Source: Bacillota bacterium (lineage in GTDB: Bacteria > Bacillota_A > Clostridia > DSM-8532). Taken from it: 23,080 nucleotides of DNA. The first letter of the stretch is position 1. The number at the start of each line of letters is the position of its first letter. The translations under genes were made by a program, and so were the position numbers. The stretch is from NCBI GenBank assembly GCA_023424865.1, contig JAFADM010000234.1, forward strand, positions 1 through 23,080, given 5' to 3'. Shown piece after piece: positions 1-6,745 of the stretch. The notes beneath the pieces were generated by a model. The model had not been told where the DNA came from, ran no database searches, and saw only the letters and a list, made by a program, of their open reading frames with translations.

Positions 1-1
1 G

Positions 2-33
2 ACTTTGGTGCACAGCTAGCTGTGCACCAAAGT
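2..33. repeat. Perfect 32-bp palindrome
   Basis: The half-site ACTTTGGTGCACAGCT is followed directly by its exact reverse complement, so both strands read the same over 32 bp. As RNA it would fold into a long hairpin with only a minimal loop. No T-run follows on the plus strand. On the minus strand the sequence leaves the window, so a terminator for a neighbouring gene cannot be judged. It could also be the core of a dispersed palindromic repeat or a protein-binding site. The palindrome is certain; its role is unknown. Confidence 0.85.
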
Positions 34-319
34 GGCAGCAATAACCGACCTATGCGTCCTCTCAAATATCTTTCTCCAAGAGAGTTCTTACACGTTTACA
101 CTCTCCAACATGTTTGACAAACCTACATACCTAACAAAAAGGGGTCAACAAATCTGTCTTGCAGGATCATACAAGAACCCCACCCCCTTAGCGCAAGCAT
201 TGCTTACGAGCGGGTCTCCAGGATGCATGGGTAAGCAAGTATATGCTTGTGACCGGCCCGGGATGCTTGGGCCAGCAGCAGGCTCTTGCCTGCCACCAGC
301 CCGGAAACCTTGTTGTTTT
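34..319. other. Intergenic stretch with fold-back sequence, no convincing gene
   Basis: Open frames here lack a ribosome-binding site and recognisable protein composition. The stretch contains several inverted repeats: GAGAGT (80-85) with ACTCTC (100-105); an imperfect CAAGCA/GCTTAC pair near 195-208 matched by GTAAGC/TGCTTG near 231-249; GGCCC with GGGCC near 256-274; and GCAGGC-TCTT-GCCTGC near 279-294. The last two lie between CCGG- and CCCGG-type outer arms. It could hold a small structured RNA or simply be spacer. No known RNA family was recognised. Confidence 0.35.
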
Positions 320-363
320 AAAGTAAAAAGCCCTGACAGAATCATTTTGCGAAACGTCAGGGC
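320..363 (-). terminator. Rho-independent terminator after the truA group
   Basis: Read on the minus strand, GCCCTGAC (363-356) pairs perfectly with GTCAGGGC (337-330) and is followed at once by CTTTTTACTTT. The 8-bp GC-rich stem with a T-run lies 22 bp past the stop of the last gene, a standard intrinsic terminator layout. The plus strand has no T-run after the stem, so it acts in one direction only. Confidence 0.88.
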
Positions 364-385
364 CTATTAATTGACGTATAGAAAT

Positions 386-643
386 TTATTCCACCTTGAT
401 TTCAAATCTCTCAAAGATAACAGGATTAAAAAACTGATCCGCATTGAAGGAGGTCCGCCGGTAGGTTACAAACTCCCGGGTATTTTTTGTAAGCCACAGG
501 GGGACTTCCACTGACAGCTCGTGGCATAGAGCCACCAAGCCTTTTTCAAGCCTGTCCTGGTAACTTCCCTCATGCTCCCCGACATCCACCTGCTTTTCTA
601 AAAGAATGGCCGTGCCTTTAAAGAGCTTTCCGTTAATTTTCAT
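386..643 (-). CDS. Small conserved protein of unknown function (85 aa)
   Basis: An 85-residue soluble, mixed-charge protein with no signal peptide or membrane segment. Its C-terminal part (PLWLTKNTREFVTYRRTSFN, then a short FxxxIFERFEI segment) resembles a small uncharacterised family that I recall from Clostridia; no function is known to me. Its ATG overlaps the truA stop by one base (TAATG), and an AGAGGTG ribosome-binding site lies inside the end of truA, so translation is probably coupled. It is the last gene before the terminator at 320-363. The coding call rests on the coupling, the RBS and the family resemblance. Confidence 0.75.
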   Translation of the reverse strand: MKINGKLFKGTAILLEKQVDVGEHEGSYQDRLEKGLVALCHELSVEVPLWLTKNTREFVTYRRTSFNADQFFNPVIFERFEIKVE

Positions 644-1380
644 TAATAAAACACCTCTGTTAGATAGAGTCCGTGGGGTGGCGCCGTCATTCCAAGCGCA
701 TTTCGATTTTCGGTGGAAAGCGCTTCCCGGATACAGTCGCCGGTAAGCCTTCCCTTCCCCACCTCAACAAGCGTACCTACTATAATCCGCACCATATTAT
801 ATAGATAGCCTGAGCCGGTTGTATCAAAAACAAGAAGCTCGTCCGCGCTTTGAGTCCAGCGGGCACTGTAAAGCTCCCGCTCAAAGGTTTTAACAGTAGC
901 TCCCGCAGCGCAGAAGGCTTTAAAATTATGTTTCCCCACAAGGAGCTGTGCGCATTCATTCATTTTTTCCGCATCAAGTTTCTCTCTCACATGCCAGGCT
1001 CTGTTATGGTAAAGGGCAGAGCGTCTCGTTCGATTAAAAACCTGATAGCGGTAATGCTTTCCCACCGAACTGAACCGGGCGTGAAAGTCTGGATTTACCT
1101 CTTCTGAAGAGGCAATGCTTATGTCTCCGGGAAGATAGGTATTCAGTGCTACCGCAAATTTGTCAGCAGGGACGGTGGACTCGGTTTTAAAGGTAGCCAC
1201 CTGCCCCAGGGCGTGGACGCCTGTGTCCGTTCGTCCAGCACCGTCAGGCAGAATAGCTTCTCCGGTAAGCTTTTTTATGGCCTGTGAAAGAACCTGCTGG
1301 ATGGCCAGCGCATTTTCCTGGTATTGCCACCCGTGGTACATGGACCCGTCGTATTCCACCACAAGCTTAATATTTCTCAT
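643..1380 (-). CDS. truA: tRNA pseudouridine(38-40) synthase TruA
   Basis: This 245-aa protein converts uridines 38-40 in the tRNA anticodon arm to pseudouridine. The N-terminus (VVEYDGSMYHGWQYQ) and the catalytic loop GAGRTDTGVHALGQV are diagnostic; the catalytic aspartate is D52. The family's C-terminal FLYNMVR-like block is present as YLYNMVRIIVG. Length is normal. ATG start with an AGGAG site 8-9 nt upstream. In many Firmicutes truA follows ecfT and precedes rplM-rpsI. Here it lies about 4.5 kb from ecfT, behind a glucokinase gene, and rplM-rpsI do not follow it. Confidence 0.97.
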   Translation of the reverse strand: MRNIKLVVEYDGSMYHGWQYQENALAIQQVLSQAIKKLTGEAILPDGAGRTDTGVHALGQVATFKTESTVPADKFAVALNTYLPGDISIASSEEVNPDFHARFSSVGKHYRYQVFNRTRRSALYHNRAWHVREKLDAEKMNECAQLLVGKHNFKAFCAAGATVKTFERELYSARWTQSADELLVFDTTGSGYLYNMVRIIVGTLVEVGKGRLTGDCIREALSTENRNALGMTAPPHGLYLTEVFY

Positions 1381-1490
1381 AAAACTCCTGTAATATCTTG
1401 ATTCGGAATTTAAAAATGAGGATACACAGAGTAAGGCTTCAGGCCGCCCTCAATTTTAGCTAATTCCAAATTATTGGTGAATTATCTCAA

Positions 1491-2441
1491 TTAAGCCTTA
1501 GTTATAAATGCGGCACCGATAATACCTGCATCGTTACCCATTTTAGCGGCTACAAGGCTTGTTTGGGGCACACCGTCCGCACAGTAGGTAAGTCCCTCCA
1601 GCCTTTTGCGCAAGGGCCCCAGCAAGTTTTCACCTTCCTTGGAAACACCTCCGCCGATTGCCAATACCTGAGGCTGGAAAATATTAATCATATTAGCCAA
1701 GGCTTCAGCCAGAATATCCAGGTAATTATCAATGACGGCCTTACCGGTTTCATCCTCCAAACGGGCAGCGTCAAACGCAGTCTTGGCATCTATCTTGCTA
1801 AGGTCACCGCCGACCAGGGACACAATCTGTGAGTCGGGATTAGCCTTGGCAGCCTTTTTTGTCATTTCAATGAGTGCGGTTGCAGAGGAATAAGCTTCCC
1901 AGCAGCCTTTTCTGCCGCAGGTGCAGGCTTCTCCGCCAATTTGAACAACCATGTGGCCAAGCTCGGCGCCGGCACCGTTAAAGCCCGTATAGAGCTTCCG
2001 GCCAACAATAATGCCTCCGCCTATACCGGTACCGATGGTGATAACGATGCTGTCACCGGCATCCTTTGCAGCTCCTGCCACGCTTTCAGCAATAGCAGCG
2101 CAATTGGCATCGTTTTCCACATAAACGGGAAGATTAAACTTCTTCTGAATAAGCTCACGTACGGGAACATGTCTGAAATTAAGGTTATTGGCATAGATAA
2201 TAACCCCTTTTTCTCTGTCCAGTGAACCCGGGCTTCCGATACCAATGCTATGTATATCCGATTCCTTAAGGTTTAATTCGTTCAGTAGCTTTTCAACAAG
2301 TGCGTCCATATCCGCTATAATAGCTTCCGCGTTCCGCTCTCTGCCTGTTGGGACACTTCCCTTTTTTACAATTATACCGTTTTCATCCACAATACCGGCC
2401 GCAATATTGGTGCCGCCCAAATCAATTCCTACATAATACAT
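1491..2441 (-). CDS. glcK: ROK-family glucokinase
   Basis: The protein is predicted to phosphorylate glucose with ATP in the cytosol. Motifs (316-aa numbering): N-terminal phosphate-binding GIDLGGTN (5-12), catalytic D111 in ENDANCAA, the glycine-rich GTGIGGGI (137-144), sugar-binding ELGH (160-163), and the ROK zinc site H163 with C173, C175 and C180 in CTCGRKGC. The frame is open for 35 more codons upstream, but the start at 2441 has a TAGGAGG site 12 nt away and gives the standard N-terminus, while the upstream ATG has no RBS. A 110-bp gap separates it from truA. Specificity for glucose rather than another hexose is inferred from similarity to Firmicute GlcK. Confidence 0.93.
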   Translation of the reverse strand: MYYVGIDLGGTNIAAGIVDENGIIVKKGSVPTGRERNAEAIIADMDALVEKLLNELNLKESDIHSIGIGSPGSLDREKGVIIYANNLNFRHVPVRELIQKKFNLPVYVENDANCAAIAESVAGAAKDAGDSIVITIGTGIGGGIIVGRKLYTGFNGAGAELGHMVVQIGGEACTCGRKGCWEAYSSATALIEMTKKAAKANPDSQIVSLVGGDLSKIDAKTAFDAARLEDETGKAVIDNYLDILAEALANMINIFQPQVLAIGGGVSKEGENLLGPLRKRLEGLTYCADGVPQTSLVAAKMGNDAGIIGAAFITKA

Positions 2442-2660
2442 ACTCTTAAGAAACCTCCTAGCCTGCCATCTGCAGTACAACCGGATCCGTCTTAAATGAG
2501 CCCAATCCCATTCTCCCCCTTTTGTCATACTGTATTTAAACAGCATTTAAGGGCAAAATAGGCGGAGGCTTCGTTTCCGCCCTGCACTCCGGCCTGAAGG
2601 GGCCTTGGGCCGCTTCATAAAAATACCCGGTGCAAGATGTTTCCAAGACTGTTGCAGTAT
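2442..2660 (-). promoter_or_regulatory. Long untranslated leader of glcK with hairpins
   Basis: The predicted transcript start near 2661 leaves about 220 nt before the glcK ATG. It contains GGCGGA/TCCGCC (2561-2566 with 2576-2581) followed on the minus strand by TATTTTG, and GGCC-rich fold-backs at about 2590-2612. The hairpin with a short T-run could be a weak attenuator. No T-box, catabolite-control (cre) or known riboswitch consensus was recognised. Confidence 0.35.
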
Positions 2661-2682
2661 TATCAAAATTATATGATATAAT
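2652..2682 (+). promoter_or_regulatory. Extended -10 promoter for the GNAT-YetF pair
   Basis: TATAAT at 2677-2682 is preceded by TG at 2674-2675 (TGnTATAAT, an extended -10). A -35-like TTGCAG lies at 2652-2657, 19 bp upstream. The expected start near 2689 gives a leader of about 120 nt to the GTG at 2812. It shares DNA with the opposing glcK promoter. Confidence 0.7.
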
Positions 2683-2696
2683 ACCTTATGGGTCAA
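2668..2696 (-). promoter_or_regulatory. Sigma-A promoter for glcK-truA
   Basis: On the minus strand, TTGACC (2696-2691), a 17-bp spacer and TATAAT (2673-2668) form a near-perfect vegetative promoter. The expected start is near 2661, upstream of glcK. It overlaps the plus-strand promoter for the GNAT gene. Confidence 0.82.
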
Positions 2697-2811
2697 TCCT
2701 AAGCCTTTATTCGCTTTGCTCGGAATGTAAAAGGCGAAGGTGCTGTGGAGTATGGATAGATGCCTGCATTTTCCATGTAAGTGCCGGCAATAAGGAGGGT
2801 ATTTAAACTGC

Positions 2812-3375
2812 GTGATTAACGGAAAGCGTGTCATTCTACGAACAGTCCATCCCGATGAATTGGATTATGTCTATGCTCTTATTAGCGATGTGAGCACCAA
2901 AGGTCCCTTCTGGCACCTTAACCTGCCTTCTGCCGGTGAGTTCAAAAGAGAATTTCAGCAGACAGGCTTCTGGTCTGAACAGGAGGGCCGTATGCTTATT
3001 ATGTCCAGTGACAGTCAGTATCTGGGTGAAATTCTTTATTTCAAGGGGCTTGATTATCAGTCCGGCTATGAGGTCGGCTACGAGCTTTTCAGCCAGACTA
3101 CAGCGGGAAAAGGTATCATGTCGGAAGCGCTTCTTCTGTTTTGTGCCTATATGTTTGCAGTACGGCCCATCAACCGCCTTCAGGTGAATGTTATGGCAGA
3201 AAACACCGGGAGTTCCCGGGTAGCCGAAAAATGCGGGTTTACCTATGAAGGTATGATGCGCCGGGCGACGTTTCATTTGGGTGTGTATCACGATCTCAAG
3301 CTTTATTCTCTGCTCAGGGAAGAGTGTCCTCCCCTTGGCAGGCTTTTAGGCCCGGGAACAGGCGCCGGCTCTTAA
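2812..3375 (+). CDS. GNAT-family N-acetyltransferase (RimJ/RimL-like)
   Basis: A 187-aa soluble protein predicted to transfer an acetyl group from acetyl-CoA to an amine. The N-terminus (GKRVILRTVHPDELDYVY) is typical of the RimJ/RimL branch. The acetyl-CoA loop is TAGKGIMSEAL (about 97-107), and the C-terminal block has VNVMAENTGSSRVAEKCGF (about 124-142). The substrate cannot be told: ribosomal protein, small molecule or antibiotic are all possible. GTG start with AAGGAGGG 13 nt upstream, a slightly long spacing. The last 15 or so residues (PLGRLLGPGTGAGS) look like a low-complexity tail. Confidence 0.88.
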   Translation: MINGKRVILRTVHPDELDYVYALISDVSTKGPFWHLNLPSAGEFKREFQQTGFWSEQEGRMLIMSSDSQYLGEILYFKGLDYQSGYEVGYELFSQTTAGKGIMSEALLLFCAYMFAVRPINRLQVNVMAENTGSSRVAEKCGFTYEGMMRRATFHLGVYHDLKLYSLLREECPPLGRLLGPGTGAGS

Positions 3376-3489
3376 AGTCCATCTATTTCGTTATTCATGG
3401 AGATTCTATAGCTTTTTTGCATGAACAGGCTCATTTCGGATCAAAATAGCTTTGTCCCATAAGCCAAAGATGATTCGGAGTGTGTTTTG

Positions 3490-4176
3490 ATGATTTTTCA
3501 ACTGATTATACGTACTATTATTTTGTATATTGTTGTGGTCATTACCATGCGTTTATTGGGAAAGCGCCAGATAGGCCAGCTTCAGCCTTTTGAATTTGCT
3601 GTGGCGCTGATGATATCGGAGCTTGCTGCCATTCCGCTTACAGAGGATGACAAAAAGCTTCACCACGCGATCATACCCATTGTGGTGCTTTTGTCCTGCC
3701 AGCTTCTTATTTCCTTTCTGTCCATAAAGGGAGTAAAGGTCCGGGAATACATCTGCGGCAAGCCTACGGTTCTTATCCGTGACGGACGGATGCTGGAAAA
3801 GAATATGCGTCATGAGCTTTATACCATAAATGACCTTTTAGAGCAGCTTCGTTTCTACAGTGTTCAGAGTGTTGCCGAGGTTGAAACGGCTATTCTTGAA
3901 ACGAATGGTCAGCTTAGTATTGTTCTTAAATCCCAAAAAAGGGGAGTTACTCCAGCCGATTTAAAGGTGGAAACCCCCTATGAAACCTTTGCCCATGATC
4001 TTATCATTGACGGCAAGCTTATTTCCCGCTCCCTCGAAGCTGTTCAGCTCACCCGGGAATGGCTGGACACCCGTCTTATGGAATCCGGCGTTACGGATCA
4101 CAGCCAGGTTTTTTATGCCTCAGTGGATCCCAAAGGAAATCTTCACGTTCAAAAAAAGGGAGAAGCCCTTAAATAA
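3490..4176 (+). CDS. YetF/DUF421-family membrane protein
   Basis: About 228 aa. The N-terminal half has three membrane segments: about 3-22 (rich in I, L and V), 35-52 (FEFAVALMISELAAIPL) and 60-79 (AIIPIVVLLSCQLLISFLSI). The conserved MRLLGKRQIGQLQPFEF lies between the first two. The cytoplasmic C-terminal half carries the family's PTVLIRDGRMLEKNMRHELY and LIIDGK. The biochemical role is not established. An in-frame TTG sits directly before the ATG (TTGATG); the ATG is preferred, with GGAG about 9 nt upstream. It is 114 bp after the GNAT gene with no clear promoter between. Its 3' end overlaps the opposing radical SAM gene by 8 bp. Confidence 0.9.
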   Translation: MIFQLIIRTIILYIVVVITMRLLGKRQIGQLQPFEFAVALMISELAAIPLTEDDKKLHHAIIPIVVLLSCQLLISFLSIKGVKVREYICGKPTVLIRDGRMLEKNMRHELYTINDLLEQLRFYSVQSVAEVETAILETNGQLSIVLKSQKRGVTPADLKVETPYETFAHDLIIDGKLISRSLEAVQLTREWLDTRLMESGVTDHSQVFYASVDPKGNLHVQKKGEALK

Positions 4177-5119
4177 TCGGCTTAGGCGCACCAATACCCT
4201 TGGAGTGGTCCGGACTATTGCTTTTTAACCCCTGACGGCTGTTGCGCCGGTTCATCTCCCTGTCAATTTCGGTTATTACCGAAAGCTTGTCCAGGGTCCA
4301 AAGAGGCGCCTCCAGGCTTTCTTTTTTCCCGTCTCCGGTAAGCCTGTGGATGACAATATCAGGCCTTAAAAGCTCCAATGCGTCGCTCACCCATTCCCCA
4401 TAGGTTTCCCTATCCGGTAATGAAAAGGGTTCTTTCCGGTAAAGGTCAAATAGAGGGGAATCCTTAAGGACATGAAGCATATGAAGCTTAATGCCCCATA
4501 TAGGAAGATGGGATACATGGCTTACGGATTTTAAAAAGCCCTCTCGCCCCTCGCCCGGAAGGCCTGCAATAAGATGAGCTACGGTCCTTATCCCTCTTTG
4601 GGATAAATTTTTTACGCTTTTATCAAAATCATCGGTGGCAAAGCCCCGGTTGAGTCGGGCTCCGGTTGAATCGCAGGCCGTTTGAAGTCCCAGCTCAACC
4701 CAAACAAAGGTCCTTTTATTTAACTCGTCCAGAAGCTCAAGAACATCCTCAGAAAGGCAGTCGCAGCGAGTGGCAACAGCCAGCCCTTTGACGCCTTCAA
4801 AGCAAAGGGCTTCCTCCCACAAGGCCCGGAGCCTCTCCACAGGGGCATAGGTGTTGGAAAAGCTTTGAAAGTAGGCAATAAAAACCGGATCCTTCCATTT
4901 TCTCTGAAGAATTTTAGCCTGGACCTCCAGCTGCTTTGCAAGAGATCCGCTGTTGGTAAAATCCCCGGAGCCCTTTTCCCCGCAAAACAGGCACCCGCCC
5001 ACACCTTTGGTGCCGTCCCGATTAGGACAGGTCATTCCTCCGTCTAAAGAAAGCTTGGCCGTTTTTTTCCCAAAGAGGTCCTTTAAGGCACGATCCAGAG
5101 TATAATAGCGCTTTTCCAA
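4169..5119 (-). CDS. Radical SAM protein, YtqA/YhcC family (TIGR01212)
   Basis: A 316-aa protein with the unusual cluster motif C31-X11-C43-X2-C46 (within CPNRDGTKGVGGCLFC), which binds a [4Fe-4S] cluster and S-adenosylmethionine. Other family features are YFQSFSNTYAP, the ELGLQTACDSTGARLNRG block, HLIAGLPGEG, and WGIKLHMLHVLKDSPL. Members are typically about 300-320 aa and the true reaction is uncertain, so no gene symbol is given. The start is TTG with AAGGAG 7-8 nt upstream. It is the last gene of the ecfA-ecfT-PHP group; no terminator is visible after it before the opposing yetF-like gene begins. Confidence 0.93.
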   Translation of the reverse strand: MEKRYYTLDRALKDLFGKKTAKLSLDGGMTCPNRDGTKGVGGCLFCGEKGSGDFTNSGSLAKQLEVQAKILQRKWKDPVFIAYFQSFSNTYAPVERLRALWEEALCFEGVKGLAVATRCDCLSEDVLELLDELNKRTFVWVELGLQTACDSTGARLNRGFATDDFDKSVKNLSQRGIRTVAHLIAGLPGEGREGFLKSVSHVSHLPIWGIKLHMLHVLKDSPLFDLYRKEPFSLPDRETYGEWVSDALELLRPDIVIHRLTGDGKKESLEAPLWTLDKLSVITEIDREMNRRNSRQGLKSNSPDHSKGIGAPKPII

Positions 5120-5204
5120 GGGCCACTCCTTCCAAAGTTCCGGTACATAGAGCCTTCAGGCCCTTTATTTGCATTTCTAAGGCCCACTATGACAGCAGCT
5201 GCCT

Positions 5205-5888
5205 TCACTCTTTTCCATCCCGTATAAGCCGGGGAGTCTTTATTTCCCGCAGCAGCCGGGCCAACGCCTTTGAATCGGCGGGAAGCTCAGGCAGAAGGAT
5301 TCCGCCGCGGGCACCGTCCTGAACCTGGTGGAAGTCCGAGCCCGATACCTGAATTTTATCCAGACTCACGGCATGAGCCAATGCTTTGTCATTTTGGGAG
5401 TTGTGTCTTGGATTTCCGTTATATACCTCAAAGCCATCCATAATGGCATCGTATATCTTGGTAATCATAACCCTGTAGGGATGCGCCTGCAGAAGCACCA
5501 GACCCCACTTGTCCGCCAAAAGCCTCAGCTCCTTTTCGGAGGAATAGCAAAAGTCCTCATGATCATAAAGAAACTTCTCGTCCAGGCCATAAACAAGAAT
5601 ATCGTTATTGGTTCCCTTAAAGGTAAATTCCATGCCTAAAAGAACCTTTAACCCCAGCTTGTCCCCTTCCTCCCGGGCAGCACGGTAGCCGGTAAGCCAA
5701 CGGTCAATTATCTTTTTCCATGGCTTGATTCGAAAGCTCTCAATAATGGGGCAGGTAAAGTGGTCTGTAATGACAACCCCGTCATAGCCGAATTTTTTGT
5801 ACAGGCTGACGCCTTCTCTGGCGGAAACCTGCCCGCAGGGGCTGACCTCGCTTGTGTGCATATGTAGTTCGATGCGGTAGTCCTTCAC
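5205..5888 (-). CDS. PHP-domain phosphoesterase
   Basis: A 227-aa protein of the polymerase-and-histidinol-phosphatase fold, a metal-dependent phosphoesterase. Visible metal-site motifs, in order: ELHMHT (7-12), ITDHF, GMEFTF, LQAHPYR and GSDFHQ. There is no polymerase or other fused domain, so it is a stand-alone member; the substrate is unknown (nucleotide, nucleic-acid end or sugar phosphate). The frame also allows GTG at 5897, but the GTG at 5888 has AAAGGTG with a 6-nt spacer, whereas at 5897 that site would overlap the start. It follows ecfT by about 50 bp and precedes the radical SAM gene by 85 bp, probably in one transcript. Confidence 0.9.
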   Translation of the reverse strand: MKDYRIELHMHTSEVSPCGQVSAREGVSLYKKFGYDGVVITDHFTCPIIESFRIKPWKKIIDRWLTGYRAAREEGDKLGLKVLLGMEFTFKGTNNDILVYGLDEKFLYDHEDFCYSSEKELRLLADKWGLVLLQAHPYRVMITKIYDAIMDGFEVYNGNPRHNSQNDKALAHAVSLDKIQVSGSDFHQVQDGARGGILLPELPADSKALARLLREIKTPRLIRDGKE

Positions 5889-5938
5889 ATTTCTCACCTT
5901 TCTTCATGCTGTGCGCAGCCTGCTGTCGGTTAATGCCG

Positions 5939-6745
5939 TTAAAACCAGCCTAAAAGTCTGGGTCCAAACATAAAGCACAGGAAGACCAGGCCTGCAAGGC
6001 TGACTTTTCCGTCCAAGGCTGTAAATCGAATTTGCTTGAGCCGGGTTCTTCCTTTGCCGCCCCGGTAGCATCGGGCTTCCATGGCTTCGGCCAGTTCCTC
6101 CGCCCGCTTGAAGGCACTGACAAACAGTGGTATTAAAACAGGGATAAAGCTTTTAACACGGCTTAAAAGACTTCCTGTGTCAAAATCCGCCCCTCTGGAG
6201 GCCTGAGCTTTCATAATACGCTCCGTCTCCTCCATCAGGGTGGGAATAAACCGTAGGGCAATGGACATCATCATGGCAATTTCGTGAGCCGGCAAGCCTA
6301 TCCGTTCCAAGGGCTTGAGCATGCGCTCAAGACCGTCGGTTAAGGACATGGGCGTAGTGGTCAAAGTCATAAGGGAGCCGATGACAATAAAGATCACCAG
6401 GCGAAAGAAAAGCTTTAATGCTAAAATAACGCCTTCATAGGTGACTTTAATAAAGCCAAGCTCAAAAAGAGGCGTTCCGCCTACAAAAAGCATATTGAGA
6501 ACAGCTGTGATACCCAGAATGAAAAGGAGGGGCTTTATGCCCTTCAGGGATTGCTTCAAGGGTACGCCGCTAACCAGAATAAGTGCCAGCGTAAAAGCTC
6601 CCAGCATGACATACTCCTGCCAGCTGTTTATAAGAAAAGCCACCACCATCAGAATGCCCGTCCAAATCATTTTTGTTCGGGGATCCATTCGGTGGAGGGG
6701 AGATTCTCCCGGAATGTATTGTCCCATGGTAATATTGCCAATCAT
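5939..6745 (-). CDS. ecfT: ECF transporter transmembrane component EcfT
   Basis: A 268-aa integral membrane protein that couples the two ATPases to substrate-binding S-components for vitamin or metal uptake. The N-terminus (GQYIPGESPLHRMDPRTK) is the EcfT hallmark. Several hydrophobic helices follow at about 27-62, 68-90 and 100-130. The cytoplasmic coupling region has two Ala-Arg-X motifs, QASRGAD and MEARCYRGG, which dock in the ATPases. The ATG directly abuts the stop of the ATPase gene (TAAATG), with an AAAGGAG site inside that gene, indicating coupled translation. No S-component is in the window, consistent with a group II module shared by several S-proteins. Confidence 0.96.
   Translation of the reverse strand: MIGNITMGQYIPGESPLHRMDPRTKMIWTGILMVVAFLINSWQEYVMLGAFTLALILVSGVPLKQSLKGIKPLLFILGITAVLNMLFVGGTPLFELGFIKVTYEGVILALKLFFRLVIFIVIGSLMTLTTTPMSLTDGLERMLKPLERIGLPAHEIAMMMSIALRFIPTLMEETERIMKAQASRGADFDTGSLLSRVKSFIPVLIPLFVSAFKRAEELAEAMEARCYRGGKGRTRLKQIRFTALDGKVSLAGLVFLCFMFGPRLLGWF

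Noticed and set aside
2..33. Insertion-sequence end or IS junction
   Set aside because: No transposase frame, target duplication or second copy is visible in the window, so only the palindrome itself can be reported.
32..370. 112-aa plus-strand open frame in the left gap
   Set aside because: It starts within the palindrome, has no ribosome-binding site, and its Cys/Pro/Gly-rich composition matches no family. It also reads through the terminator stem at 330-363.
1381..1490. Terminator between glcK and truA
   Set aside because: TAAGGCTT (1432-1439) and AAGCCTTA (1493-1500) are complementary but 53 bp apart and without a T-run, so not convincing.
2442..2546. 35-codon N-terminal extension of the glucokinase frame
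   Set aside because: No RBS before the upstream ATG, the sequence is unlike ROK N-termini, and the start at 2441 has a strong TAGGAGG site.
2442..2660. T-box riboswitch in the glcK leader
   Set aside because: A GGGCGG...TCCGCC hairpin with a short T-run is present, but the conserved T-box core (AGGGTGGnACCGCG) is absent and glcK is not a typical T-box target.
2547..2834. 95-aa minus-strand frame across the promoter region
   Set aside because: It spans both predicted promoters and overlaps the GNAT start; no RBS or family features.
2836..3291. 151-aa minus-strand frame opposite the GNAT gene
   Set aside because: It is an antisense shadow of a clear GNAT coding sequence, with no RBS or known family.
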